A DNA stretch of 64,000 nt from Vesta saturnalis (taxonomy: Eukaryota; Arthropoda; Insecta; Coleoptera; Lampyridae). The notes under the pieces are model-generated. The model saw only the letters and a list, made by a program, of their open reading frames with translations. It did not search any database and was not told the DNA's origin. The DNA lies in assembly GCA_036346205.1 (NCBI GenBank), contig JARFJB010002087.1, forward strand, positions 2,621,001 to 2,685,000, written 5' to 3'. Both the position numbers and the translations under genes were made by a program. Below, piece by piece: positions 35,841-48,162 of the stretch; positions within the stretch are counted from its first letter, which is position 1, and the number at the start of each line of letters is the position of its first letter.

Positions 35841-35987
35841 ATGTTTCTTAGAATGTGTATAGGAAGGACGTTTAAATTTTTTCTATCTTTTATTATTATT
35901 GGAAATTGTTTGGGCGAAGAGTTAGATCAAACTCCTGCAATAGGAGTTAAAGGCACTAAATGTTACGATGATTTTAATCGACCCCAG
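35841..35987 (+). CDS. Putative laminin gamma (LanB2-like) first coding exon
   Basis: The ATG at 35841 is in good insect context (TTAAAATG). The 49 codons encode a hydrophobic signal peptide (TFKFFLSFIIIGNCLG, residues 10-25) and a short linker to KCYDDFNRPQ. C-x-D-x-x-x-R-P-Q is the start of the laminin N-terminal domain in laminin gamma chains, related to netrins. The exon ends precisely at CAG|GTACGT, a strong donor, in phase 0. Laminin gamma is secreted, joins alpha and beta chains as the basement-membrane trimer, and its N-terminal domain drives network assembly. The upstream acceptor-like site at 35764 suggests this is exon 2 with a 5' UTR exon before it. No further laminin exon was seen to 64000. 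Netrin is the main alternative. Confidence 0.6.
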
Positions 35988-36777
35988 GTACGTTTTTTTT
36001 CTTTACTGTTTAATTTCTGTAATGCCAGTACAGAAATAGACTATGATTGATTAATCTAAAAATACACAGACAGAACAAACATTTCATTTTATAATGACTG
36101 CTTATCTAAACTCATAATAATTACACATACAAATTTACTTTCGATTTTAATACAAATTTTTATTACAGAAATGTTAACGGTTTGCAAAAATTAATTTAAA
36201 TAGGTTACTGCTCCCTTTCAGATAGATTTACGTAAATCAACCACATAAGCATAGTTTGACTCCCCTGTTTAATTTAACATTAATTAATTCATATCCTCAA
36301 ATTATATATTTAACTTGATACAAATGTTTAGAGATCTTTTGTAAACATAAATAAATATGACATACGAGATTTAAACAAAAAGTTCCTTGTTATTATAAAC
36401 ACACTTTTAATTGATCTTACCGCATTGCTAGTGGGATGTATGACGCGAGAGCTTAAGCACATGGATGCTAAAGAATACTTTTTTAAATTATCTTAAAAAT
36501 CAAATAATATTTTATGCAAAAGGAACAACTGCAATGCGTGTCCTGGGTATTTTTTAGAAAACCTAAGGTTTAGAAGAATTGAAAGTTAACCCTATGTATA
36601 GCTGTGTGTGGAGTACTTCTATTAAATTAAACAACTTAAATTATTTTGCAAACCCACTTTTTAGATTTTCATATAAAAGTATCCAAGTAGTATGTGATTT
36701 AGTTACAGAATTCTGTGTTTCATTTGTAGAACTTTAGTTCTCATATTCATCAGCCTCAAACACTATTCATTTATAGT
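35988..36777 (+). other. Start of a long intron, AT-rich
   Basis: Follows the GTACGT donor. No other exon or element recognised in this part. Confidence 0.4.
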
Positions 36778-37303
36778 TATAGTTTGTCTCAAGATATTTG
36801 GTTTTCTACCTGGAAAGTATCAGTTATTGATTTTTTTCTGTGAATTTTTGTTGGTATTAATAATATTTATAAATAGTAGTTCTAACTGCTTAAATTTTAA
36901 CATCTGTTTCGTTATCAGAAATGAAATATGTGAACATTTTATGCGTCGTTATAATTAACAAAATAATAAAAAAATTTAAAAATCAAACAACAAAAAAACT
37001 TTTAAACATTCCGACTTTATTATTGCCAGTCCTAATTGTGTAAAAAGTGTGAAGGAACGTTACTAACCGTGAAGAGAGATCGTGCCACCTTAACAAAATT
37101 GCACTAAAGAGTTGTTATATTCACTTACTCCACACAGATTTTATTTCGTAATATTGTCTGAATCAAATTCGAAAGCCGGACCTGTATTTGCAATATGAAT
37201 ATTGTCGCAGCGACCCTAAATCACTCGCTGATAAGCTTGTTGCAAAGTCTTGTGTAAATGATACTGTTTAGATAGAAAACCAAATATCTTGAGACAAACT
37301 ATA
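36778..37303. repeat. MITE, about 525 bp, 32-bp inverted ends
   Basis: The left end TATAGTTTGTCTCAAGATAT and the right end ATATCTTGAGACAAACTATA are near-perfect inverse complements, continuing through TTTGGTTTTCTA. TA-rich flanks fit a Tc1/mariner-type TA target. The interior has no coding potential. Confidence 0.8.
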
Positions 37304-37488
37304 CTGAGAGATCAATATTTTAATATCGAAACTAGTTCCTTTAAAAACATAGAAAAAGAAATACTCTGCCATAATTTGTTGTGTATTCCTATGCGATATG
37401 ATTAAGGTTGTTGCATTCAGAATATGTAAGATTATCTAGATTATTAACTGATCAAAGATAACTTGATTACGCCACTGCCCTGCATACT

Positions 37489-37575
37489 TAAGTCAAATTG
37501 GGTAGGTTTAGGAACTTTTCTATTACATTCTTCTCATATGATAAAAAAGTTCGCAAATCTACCCAATTTGACTTA
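37489..37575. repeat. 87-bp hairpin with perfect 17-bp stem
   Basis: TAAGTCAAATTGGGTAG (37489) pairs exactly with CTACCCAATTTGACTTA (37559), with further inner pairing (GGAACTTTT with AAAAAGTTCG). It is small and isolated; it may be a very short MITE. Confidence 0.7.
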
Positions 37576-38536
37576 TTTGCCTAATAATAAATCAGTGGGG
37601 TATCAACTTTTGCGGATACGCTTTTAAATAGGTAAATGTAATGTATTATGAAATTAATATGCAAATTTCGCGAAGATACATTTTTTTTTTAATTCTGCGG
37701 AAACTGGAATCACTATTGCGATATAATTTCTAATATAATAAATACACCTAAAAAGCTGTAATGTGGCGATTAACATCTTCTATTTACACATACTGGATAT
37801 TAAGAATGCGAGTGAATTAAACTCGATTGGGCAGCTATAGCTAAATTTTCGCTATCAGTACAGATATTAAGGATGTTTCATATGCTTTTAGTTTTTGTGT
37901 ATTTCACAAAGTATATCATGTGGGCAATTATTTCCATTTCGGAAAAACGATCTAGCGCAAGAACGTTACCTTTTTTGAACGATGATAGAAACATTTACTA
38001 TCTATAGAATATCGTTTTTATTTTTTTGCAAAATTTACGGTCAATGAAAAGATTCCAATGTGCAGAGAAGAAAATTGAAGCAATATTCCGTAAACGAAAT
38101 ACTGTAATTTGTATAATCTTTATATCGATATAAATTAGACCTATACATTCCTTACCAAACGGAAATATGCCGATCTTTCCTCTCGCTACATCCTACTCGG
38201 ACCACTAAGCGTATTCCGATACATTATAATACAAAAAATAAAAAATTATACTCCACAATACTGTCAATACTAGTATAAGTCTAACAGTAAAATATAACGG
38301 TTCAAAGAACAAATTAAGAAATGCCTAATTACATTTTGATGTCAAAAAATATCATACACAATAAGTGAAGTAATCATTTAAAAATACGAATATATAAACT
38401 ACACAACGGTGTACCGCAATGAAAGATTTACATATTTTACTTATTTTTTGTTCATTAAAATCTTCTAGTAATGCTGAGTGGGTGCGCGGTTTAATAATGG
38501 CTGTGCCTGTGACTGTTATAAATCATTGGGACGCGA

Positions 38537-38538
<2 letters not shown>

Positions 38539-38587
<49 letters not shown>

Positions 38588-40133
38588 TCACACACACAGG
38601 CACGCACGCACCCACCCACACATACACGTACACGTAAACCTACACGTACAAGTACACGTACACGTACTCGTACACGTACTCGAACACGTACAGGTAGACT
38701 TACACGTACAAGTACACGTAAACGTACACGTACACGTACACGTACACATACTCGAACACGTACAGGTAGACTTACACGTACAAGTACACGTAAACGTACA
38801 CGTACACGTACACGTACACGTACACGTACACGTACACGTACACGTACACGTACACGTACACGTACTCGAACACGTACAGGTAGACTTATACGTACAAGTA
38901 CACGTAAACATACACGTACACGTACACGTACACGTACACGCACGTACACGTACACGTACACGTACACGTACACGTACACGACACGTACACCGTACACGTA
39001 CACGACACGTACGAACACGTACAGTGACTAACGTACAGTACACGTAACGTACACGTCACACGACAGTACACGTACACGTACACGTACACGTAACGTACAC
39101 GACACGTACACGTACACGTACACGTACCGAACACGTACAGACGTACACGTACACGTACACGTACACGTACACGTACACGTACACGTACACGTACACGTAC
39201 ACGTACACGTACACGTACACGTGCACGTACACGACACGTACAGCAACGCTACGACACGTACCGTACACGTACACGCACACGTACACGACGTACACGTACG
39301 CGTACAGGTACACGTAACGCTACACGTACACGTACACATACACGTCACACGTACACGTAAATAACGCACACGTACACGTACACGTACACGTCACTACACG
39401 TACACACGTACACGTAACGATACGTACACGTACACGTACACGTACACGTACACGACACACGTCACGTACACGTACACGTACACGTAACGTACACGTACAC
39501 GTACACGTACACGTACACGATCACGTACACTACACGTACACGTACACGTACACGTACACGTACACGTACACGTACACGTACACACGTACACTACACGTAC
39601 ATACACGTACACGTACACGTACACGTAACGTACACGTACACTACACGTCATCACGAACACGTACACGTACACATCACGTACGTCACAATACATACAACTA
39701 CACATCACACAACATACAACTACATACACTACACATACACATACACACACTACACACACATAACACACTACACATACACATACATACACATACATATACA
39801 CATACATACACATATACACGCAGCACGCATGCACGATACAACAACAGCACGCTGTACGTACATACAACAACGACACACACGTACGCACGACCGCTGGCAC
39901 GCCACCCACCTACACACACATCACACACACATATACATATATATATATATAATATATATATATATATACAATGGACGGATACACACAGCGCGAGCGGGAA
40001 CACACACGGACACGGACACGGATACGGACACGGACACGGACACGGGTACGGACACGTACACGGACACTGACACGGACACGGACACGGACACGGACAGTGA
40101 CACGGACACGGTCACACGGACACACAAGACAGA

Positions 40134-40215
<82 letters not shown>
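38539..40215. repeat. 1.7-kb compound microsatellite
   Basis: In order: (CA)n at 38539-38600, a CGTACA hexamer array at about 38620-39700 with scattered one- and two-base losses, CACATA-rich sequence at 39700-39930, (AT)n at 39935-39968, a GGACAC hexamer array at about 40000-40130, and (CA)n at about 40136-40214. All open frames in this interval reflect repeat periodicity. Confidence 0.95.
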
Positions 40216-40221
<6 letters not shown>

Positions 40222-40544
40222 TCGTGCGGACTCAAATTTGTAAGTTTCAAATCTAAATCTTTTTACTTTACTATTAGAAAAAAATTGTATTAATTTGTCG
40301 AGTATACGTACAAATCTGTACTTGTATTTTACATCAAAACCTCGTATGGCTTTACCTACATATACTATGTTACAGGTTGAATAATGTAATTCATATGTTG
40401 TCCTGCTGGCTGTATCACCATAGGTTCTTTAGGCTGTATAGGATTAATTTTTTTAGTATTTTATTCACTATGGTCTCGAGGTATATACCGAAGAAGGATA
40501 TTTTCTATGTGACAAATGTTGCATCCTAAGCATATATATGTTCT

Positions 40545-41072
40545 ATATTCATGGTGTCCCAACCAAAATTTGAACCCCTGTAAAACTCCGCAAAATAAAC
40601 ATTTTGAAAAAATCCAAAAATGTGTCGATTTTTGTATCAAGGAGGGCCAACTTCTATCATAATAAATAAAAATCATGTTTGCAACTTGAGCCCTGTGTGA
40701 GGAGTAGCGACTTCCGCAAAGTTTTCAATAGGGGGGGGGGGGTATGATCACTAAGTTGGAAGGGCTTTTCAGTACTTCTGCAACCGTATTTATTTTTTTT
40801 TAATTCGACCGCACAAAGCGTTTAAACTATCCAATGTATTGATAGCTTCCATTTTTGTTTGGATCTTATACTGTGGCAAATAAGTTTATTTTGATTATGT
40901 TCCAATGTTCCTTGGTTCTAACATTCCATTGTCGTTAGTGAAGGCGTCGCTAGTCGCACACGGTTAAAGTTGCAAAAACAATTGTTACATAAAAATTGGT
41001 CCCTGTTGATATAAATATTGATAATTTTTGATTTTTACAAGGGAACAAAGTTTCATTGGGGCACCATGTATA
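40545..41072. repeat. MITE, about 530 bp
   Basis: The left end TATTCATGGTGTCCCAACC and the right end, inverted, TATACATGGTGCCCCAATG, stay similar for about 35 bases. The interior includes a G12-13 run at 40731. No coding potential. Confidence 0.55.
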
Positions 41073-41884
41073 AGGATTTTAGCATCTTTCGCATACATAT
41101 TTTTAATGCCAATTGTTGGAAGAGTCAAAATTTCGTAGGTGATCAAGGTGTTGGACAGTTTTCAAATGTTATATTTCGATTTATTTTATAAATTTATAGG
41201 AAAAGGAAAAGGCAACGTGTTTCATTCCCTCCCCAAAGGTGTTTGAGCTGTCCAAACTCCTTCCACCACAATCATGCATTTCCAACATGCATACATTAAA
41301 TATATATGCATGGTGGGATTAAGGATAGGTGCGGTCAGGTTAAGATTTGGAAGGAACGGAGTTAGGACTCCGAGGGGGAAGATACCACCACAGCATTCAT
41401 CTAAGTAGCCGCACATGGTATGCGTATACGCAGTGACCATGTCGATATATGTGTATGAGGAGAACCCCCTGAAAAAACCTCATGAAGGCTAGACAGTAAC
41501 GGGAATTCCACATTAGGAACCTTTTTGTCCCCAAATTACACGTTGCGTCAAAAATTGTGTAGGATATAATTAATTTATGATTTTAAGATTTATATGGCGG
41601 TATTTGTACATATTTGAAATATGCTATTTCATAAATTGCCAAGGTAGCGGTTTTTCTAAAACGGAGAAAAACCAAAGCACTCCTTCTTCTCAAATACGAA
41701 GTAAAACTGTAGGTCTGGTGGCAATACGATATTTGACACGTAAAAAATACCTTACAAAAGGTAAAATTCCTTAAGTAGGGCAAATTTCGAGTAGTGTTAA
41801 TAACCATTAGTAGCTGATGAGGATAGAGATTCCTGACATTTTCGTTTGTGTCTAGATCTCGACCCACAAACAAAAAAACAAGTA
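41073..41884. other. No recognisable gene
   Basis: Slightly less AT-rich than its surroundings, with no recognised domain or repeat. Confidence 0.3.
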
Positions 41885-41887
41885 CCA

Positions 41888-42050
41888 AAAGTTGCCCCTA
41901 ATAAGCCTCCCCTCTCCGGAGCTGGATTTCTCCAAACAACTAATCAGCTCCAGGAGAAACAAAATTAAGCTTAAATACGAAATTTCAAGTACGTACGTTT
42001 AGTTGTTCTGGAGTTATCGCGTATACTAAGATACATCCACACACACGGAA
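41888..42050 (-). repeat. Dispersed repeat family, copy D (partial, inverted)
   Basis: The minus strand reads, from 42040 down, GTATCTTAGTATACGCGATA, ACTCCAGAACAAC, ACGTACGTACTTGAAATTTC, and ends in the CTCC-rich segment near 41900, in the same order as copies A-C. A short ACACACAC lies next to its start. Confidence 0.65.
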
Positions 42051-42161
42051 ATCATGGACGATCTCAATGAAAGTTTGTCGAACGTCGTAAAATGAACTAA
42101 GAAGTCGATTTAGCAGTAGTGAAAAACATGTCGATTGCATAACCTTCTATATTTACGTATG

Positions 42162-42720
42162 TATAGTGCCTGTTCAGTTTCCCAACCTGTTATATACAAA
42201 AACTGAAGTTAATAAAATTTTGAGAGAAATCCAACTAAGGCACATATACAACGTTCTGTACGGTATTCAGTGACTTAATCATTAAAAATTGCGGACAGCC
42301 TCCATTATGTAAAATAATTTTAAATGTGATCATATGGCAAGTCCTTTTCAACGACATCGATAACATTAAAATATTACTACTGATTCAAGAGTTCCAACCC
42401 AAAAACGCCAACTAATGTTTTGAGGTTTTCGGGCTGAAACTCATAAATCAGTAGTAATATTTTAATGTTGTTGATGTCGTTGAAAAGAACTTGAAACGAG
42501 CTTTCAAACGAGATATTACTTGCCATATGATTCCATTTACAATTATTTTACAAAATGGCGGCTGTCCGCTATTTTTAATGATTACGTCACTGAATACCAT
42601 CAAAAAGTTAAGTTAAGTATATGTGCCTTAGTTCGGGAACCAAAAATTTTATTAATTTCAGTTTTATGGTTCACATAATTGGTTGAGGAGGGGGGGGAGA
42701 CTTTAGAAGGGCACTGTATA
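42162..42720. repeat. Near-complete palindromic MITE
   Basis: The two halves are inverse copies almost to the centre (about 42400-42425). Good pairs are AACATTAAAATATTACTACT (42363) with AGTAGTAATATTTTAATGTT (42449), and GTGACTTAATCATTAAAAAT with ATTTTTAATGATTACGTCAC. The ends read TATAGTGCC and GGCACTGTATA. Confidence 0.8.
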
Positions 42721-44200
42721 TGCAGGGTGAGTCAGCGATAGAGTAAAGTAACCTGGTGGTTTCTGGGTAAACTTTGCCAATAAAATATTATATGGCTAGT
42801 AAGTGAGCGCATTTTAAAATCATTCTTGGCTATACAGCGTTTCAAAAAGCAGAGCAAGACCAATTTAGTATTTGTTTAGTTGAATGCCCTGTATATCATT
42901 CGATTTCTGGAAACTGCGTACAATTATAAAACTTTATACAGGTTTCATGTATTTAAAATTTACGGTTTTTTAAATAATTCGAATTATATCCAAAAAAATC
43001 GCATTTATTATTATGTCTTGTGTTCTTTTAGGAAAACTTTTATATTTGGACCAAGGACAAACCAATCTTAATTCTATGTTCTGAAGAAGAAATTTTAGAG
43101 ATAAATCGTACAAGGTGTTCCAAATAATGCTCGAACCTGCGAAACTTGAAATTTTAAAGTGTCACTTATCTCAAATAGAACACCCTGTATATTTTACGTT
43201 ATAGAGAATCAAAAACCACACAATTCTTTATAAGTATGTCATGTACCTATCTCTCATTGTTTTTGTGTTTATTTTGACTAGTAAGTAACTGATCTTAATT
43301 TAATAACGTTCAATAAAATTTTCATTGTAGTGAACGTTTTTCTTACCACTGTCTTTAAACGTGAGTAAAATACATAAAGCTACGCTTCTATCAAGCTTTG
43401 TTTAGATTTCGTAAAAAAAACCTGTTTAATGTTAATCCATTAAATTAACAGTAATCTTCGCCTGCTATATACTTACACAATATTTAATTGTTTTTTTTTT
43501 ATGAATTTGGCTATTTTAATTCTGTCTATAAATATTTTATTTAAATTTTACCATCAACTTCCTAATTTTTATGATTTTTTCGTCATCCCACATTATGCTA
43601 ATTTTACAGATAAGATATACACAAAGTTTTAGAAAGGAAAACATTATTTTTATTAACTAAATTAAACCCGTCACTTCAAAAACGTTACTTAAAATTCTTA
43701 ATTATATTTTTTTGAGAAAACCTAAAAAATGTACAACACAAAGATTTTATCTAAATAAAACTTTGACTTGTTTAGATTGATATCTATAAATTAAATGTTT
43801 TTTTTTTATTCAAAATAAGCAAATAAATTAGAAAACATTTAATAAATGAAAGAAATGGGACTTCCTGTAACGTAGGCAATTTGTTATTTTTAATTTTCTG
43901 TTTGTGTAAATTTATTAATTACATAAAAAGCAGCTGCATTTCGTACATTATATGAGATGAGATTGAAAATAAATAATAAAATATAAAAATTAATTACAGT
44001 CAAAACATATAGGTTGAGTTTAGGGTTGTGCACCTACTCATTACTGACCTGTTTATTTAACTAAACGTAATGTTTATTCAACTTAATTAAACATTTAACT
44101 TTAAAAGGTTTAAAGGTCTGAGGAATCTTACCTAAAAATAATAAGTTATAAGTTAGCTTCTAAGGGTTCAATTATGATAATGTGTATCAAAACTCTTTAA
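42721..44200. other. AT-rich flank with terminus-motif remnants
   Basis: Terminus-like phrases appear at 42723 (GCAGGGTGAGTC), 42886 (TGCCCTGTATATC), 43108 (TACAAGGTGTTCC) and 43181 (GAACACCCTGTATA); the last two form an inverted pair about 80 bases apart. No coding frame is supported. Confidence 0.4.
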
Positions 44201-44400
44201 TCCTATATATTAAAATAATCGGATCGTTCAGTTCACGCAGATTGCGAGACGACCGCTTGGCGGATTTCGTTGATTTTTACGATATAAAGTTAATTTTGCG
44301 TAGAAAGAAATAACGGAGCCAGAATTTTATTTTAAGGCTTTAATTTTTTTGAAAAAGTCTAGTAGGCGGCGCTAATATTGTTGTCCATTTACATATACGT
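44201..44400 (+). mobile_element. Possible Helitron 5' terminus
   Basis: TCCTATATATTAAAA at 44201 follows an A and resembles the common 5' end of Helitrons, which insert between A and T without target duplication. The following TTCACGCAGATTGCGAGACG is GC-richer than its surroundings. I could not find a convincing CTRR end with hairpin, so the element cannot be delimited. Confidence 0.35.
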
Positions 44401-44679
44401 TTGTATTTAATTTATTATGCGTTTTATTATCATCATTAAATTTAATTTTAAACGCAAAATTTTGCATATTAAAGCTAGCAATCTGTAATTGTTGTGTTTG
44501 TATTGCTTAGTTACCAACTACATAATAGTGCACTTTATGATCTACGCGGGCATAAAGTCGAAACAAAAAAAAAGTTTTTAATAACATTAATAATAAATTA
44601 TTTATTTGCAGTCTGAACAGAAATTTCATTTTTTCATAAAATTTTAATACAAAATGAAATTTCGAATATTTATGCAGGG

Positions 44680-46115
44680 TGTCTCTGCGAAATCGTTCAT
44701 TAGAAGTTTATGGGGTTATGGCCAAAATAAAAACTTGAAAATTTGGAATCAGGTATAATTGATTACGTTCTCTTCAACTAAACACTCTATATATTTTTGT
44801 ATGGGAACCATAATTTTGAATCTTTTTTATTGAAACTATATCACGCCCATCTATTACGGTGGTTGTAAATTATTTTCCGAACTCGTGACATGACGTTTAC
44901 AAAATGGACTGGAACTCCTATTTGGATTGAGATAAAATGTTAAAATCCAATTAAGTTTGTAGTTTAAAGATGCTTTTATCGTATGCATGTTTTAAAATAG
45001 AAATCTTTACCTAAGAATAATGCCTAAATTTATACTTTTCAGCCAGGTGCAAAATTAAAAAAAATCGTTTTTTTTTAAATGGAATACCCCATTTTGTGTT
45101 ACGTAATCGAATTGGCAATAAGGTAAAAGATTTATTACAGAGTGATATGATATGACATTATTTCGAGAATGCTATGTTTAGTTGCTTTAGTTTTTAAGGT
45201 TTGTGACAGCACTTATCTCTTAAATGCCTTAATATTATTGCTAAAATAATGTTTATACAAATGAAGAAATTTTTAATTTATCCCAGATCTTCTTCGGCAG
45301 CACGAACTGAGGCGTTGGAATAGGCCTCGAAATAAGCCAAAGTATTCAACTCTCCCTCTTCATCATCGACTACAGTTTTTGGTCGATTTAACTTTTGAGC
45401 ACAAAATTTGCTTCTATTCTTCTAAATTTACCTTTTGTCATCGTAGGTAAATATGGACAGTTTTCGTAAATATTGTACTACTACTAAGAATCTTGTTGCA
45501 TTTTCCATGTATAAAAAATAAATTAAGAATTTCTTGATCTGTGTAAACATTATTTTCGTTATTGTTATCCATTTTCACTCTTTTTAGTAGTAATATTAAG
45601 GCAATTACGGCATAAGTACTAAATCACAAAAATTAAAAACCTGACGTTTGAAAAATAATTTCTCGTATCTACAGCAACCATTCATAGCATTGTCGAAATA
45701 ATGGCGAAAGAATGAAAATTTTCCGTTTTTTGGAAATAACTCTAGAACAGCCTGATTTAGGTATAACAACATGTCATATCGCTTTGTAGCAAATCTTATC
45801 GCCAATTCGATTATATAACAAAAAATAGGGTATTATGTTTAAAAAATTAATTTATTTTTACATTTTTAACTCTGGCTGAAAAGTATAAATTTAGGCATTA
45901 TTCTCAGGCAAAGATTTTTATTTTAAAAAATGCATACGATAAAGGTATCTTTAAACTACAAACTTAATTGGATTTTAACTTTTTGTTTCAATCCAAATAG
46001 TTACAGTCCATTTTGTAAACTAGCTGTCACGATTTCAAAAAATATTTTTTATCGCAAAAACCGTAATAGATGGGCATAGTATAGTTACAATAAAAACGAT
46101 TCAAAATTATGGTTC
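44680..46115 (-). mobile_element. Non-autonomous ITm element, long inverted repeats
   Basis: Arms of about 450-500 bases pair: about 44800-45240 with 45600-46110. Examples are TGCCTAAATTTATACTTTTC (45021) with its inverse near 45878, and ATCGAATTGGCAATAAG (45107) with its inverse near 45791. Between the arms only the N-terminal domain of a transposase remains. The outermost left part carries GCAGGGTGTCTCTGCG at 44674. Confidence 0.7.
45241..45575 (-). pseudogene. ITm transposase N-terminal domain only, copy h
   Basis: The minus strand starts MDNNNENNVYTDQEILNLFF, continues in a second frame with YLPTMTKGKFRRIEANF, and in a third with RPKTVVDDEEGELNTLAYFE and NASVRAAEEDLG. This is the DUF4817-type domain and the start of the second HTH. 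No catalytic domain follows: the right arm of the repeat begins instead. It could bind DNA ends but not cut, if it were ever expressed. Confidence 0.65.
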
Positions 46116-46930
46116 AAAATTAAGTTTGTATACACCGCGACTTGTAAAATCGACGCTCTTATGGCATAATCATCTACTTAATACCCTTGATACAAAAATA
46201 TGGCGTTTTTATTTTCATTCAATATCGATGCACCACCCATTCATTTTGAACGGAGTTCAAACACTGAAATGACCACTATGGTCAATCTGGTCATACGCTT
46301 TTTAAGAGAGTATGTGACCGTTCAATGGTAATAGGACGGAGGACTGGAATTTACAAATATTTAAGCATGTTGCTAAGAATTCTTAACTAAGCACCAAGCA
46401 CATTTCTGCAGCTATGTGATATACATCTCTAGCGTGTTAAAAATGCGAGATTAAAATAAACTTCCCTAGGCCTAACGGCCAATTTAGTGGAAAAATGAAA
46501 CTATTCCAAAGAAACTAACACAAATGTGCATCTGCTGAATCTAGCGAACCAAGGACATCTCGACTTACATCTATATAAAGGTCTTATCTTAGAGTACAAG
46601 GAACACCGGGCGCCCCGTATTGTACTGGCACAAAACCAGTTTAGAGACTAGGGAAATTAAACTATTTCTAGTGAATTGCACGGCGTCTAAGCTACGCAAA
46701 AAGGAAATGTATTAAAGAAAACGTACTTCCGGCATCCTGACACATCTAACAAGAAAACTGTTAAGTGAACAAGCTTCTCTTTATAGAATAGCCCTGTTAA
46801 GTCCATTTTAGAGCATGAAAGGTGAAACACAAACAATTGCTACTGAAATTTTTCGGAACGGTAGGTTTATGTGATGAAAAGTTATATATTAAACCGAATA
46901 ATTACCTCACAAAGCAGATTGTACATAGCG
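46116..46930. other. No recognisable gene
   Basis: Unassigned sequence; no coding frame or repeat that I can support. Confidence 0.3.
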
Positions 46931-46931
46931 A

Positions 46932-47010
46932 CTGAGGTAGATCAGTAAGTTAGCCTGTTTGTCTGCAAATACTTCGGTCTCAAGTTCGCATCTGATGGGT
47001 TAAGTGAAAG
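46932..47010 (+). repeat. tRNA-like segment, possible SINE head
   Basis: TAGATCAGTAAGTTAGCCTG resembles a Pol III A box and, 40 bases on, CAAGTTCGCATCTGA resembles a B box. A complete tRNA cloverleaf cannot be built, so this is at most a tRNA-derived SINE remnant. Confidence 0.3.
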
Positions 47011-47334
47011 AATAGCATTTGGCTAAATTTCGTCCCACCTTCGAATTAAAGTAAAAAAGGAAAGGTATTTTTATTCGGTGTTATTCTTTTGTTTTTGAAA
47101 CTACTGTATCCCTAAAGTATCTACGTTTATAACGTATTAATTAATTCATTTAAACAATACGTGTAATACCGCAATAATACTAGTTGGAAATAAACTTACA
47201 GCATAATTAAATTTATGCTGTAAGTTTATTTTCAACAGCAAAGGATAAAAATGACTGCAAAACTTAGGAGGTTTGAGTAATTAATAGTAGTCCAAAAAGT
47301 TGAAATAAATGTTAAGATACAAATACAACAAGGT

Positions 47335-47800
47335 GCGCTGTGGTCAAAATAGCCATTGTGATTAAAGATAGAGTGGTCACAACCATCACGTTGGCCGTTG
47401 TATTACAATTACGAGTAGGCGTTATGAGAAAGTTCGTTGTTGTGATCAAAAGATCAAGTTACCGATGTGATTAAAGTAGCCCAAAAAGTCAAAATAAATA
47501 ATAGTCAGCTTCAGCTGTAAATGGAACAAGTTATATTATGATGAAGATGGTCATTATGATTAAGAGCGCGGAATCAGTGTTAGTTACGCACCGTTGTGAT
47601 CAAATTGGTCGTCGTTATCAAAGTAGCACTTGTGATTAAAATATTGAATTCCCGTTATGATATATGCGGTTGTTGTGGTCGTCGTTTGTAGTCGTCATAG
47701 CGTCGGTAATTATTATTGACCACAGTCTTGTGATCAATAAGGTAGTTGGCTGTAATAATCAATAATTGTCGTTCGCCGTTGCAGACCCGATGGCGGTTGT
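47335..47800. repeat. Degenerate minisatellite around TTGTGATCAAAGT
   Basis: Phrases such as TTGTGATTAAAG, TTGTGATCAAAAG, GTGATTAAAGTAG, TTGTGATCAAATTGGTCGTCG, TATCAAAGTAGC and TTGTGGTCGTCG recur irregularly every 18-40 bases. It looks like an old, heavily mutated tandem array. Confidence 0.5.
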
Positions 47801-48162
47801 AATTATAGTCACATCAAACCAACTCAAACATCAAGTAGCTGTTGTCATTTTGGACACATCTCCATAACGCTAAATATGTGTGTACTATACACTTGTTCAC
47901 TAGTAACACATATATTTTCAAAACTTTTCAGCCAGCACCTGTTTCCTATAATAGTATTTCTTATTTGTGTAAGATTTTTCCATTAGTACTCCCTATTGCG
48001 GATTACAGCCTCTACACAAAATAAATAGGCAAACTTCAAAGGATACGTAGATGAAGAATAATTATCTTACACCACCTGAATATTTCGTTTAAATCATCTG
48101 AATTGAATTGTATCAATTGACATTTGTAAAGTCATAGCAAAGAAATAGTTTTGTATAGTATC

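Noticed and set aside
38478..39369. Long open frames of alternating Val-His, Val-Arg or Cys-Thr
   Set aside because: They arise because a CGTACA hexamer has no stop in most frames; no start context, domain or normal composition.
45605..45805. Minus-strand 66-codon open frame
   Set aside because: It lies within the inverted-repeat arm of a non-autonomous element and has no recognised domain.
46932..47010. A genuine tRNA gene
   Set aside because: A and B box likeness is partial, and acceptor and anticodon stems do not form.
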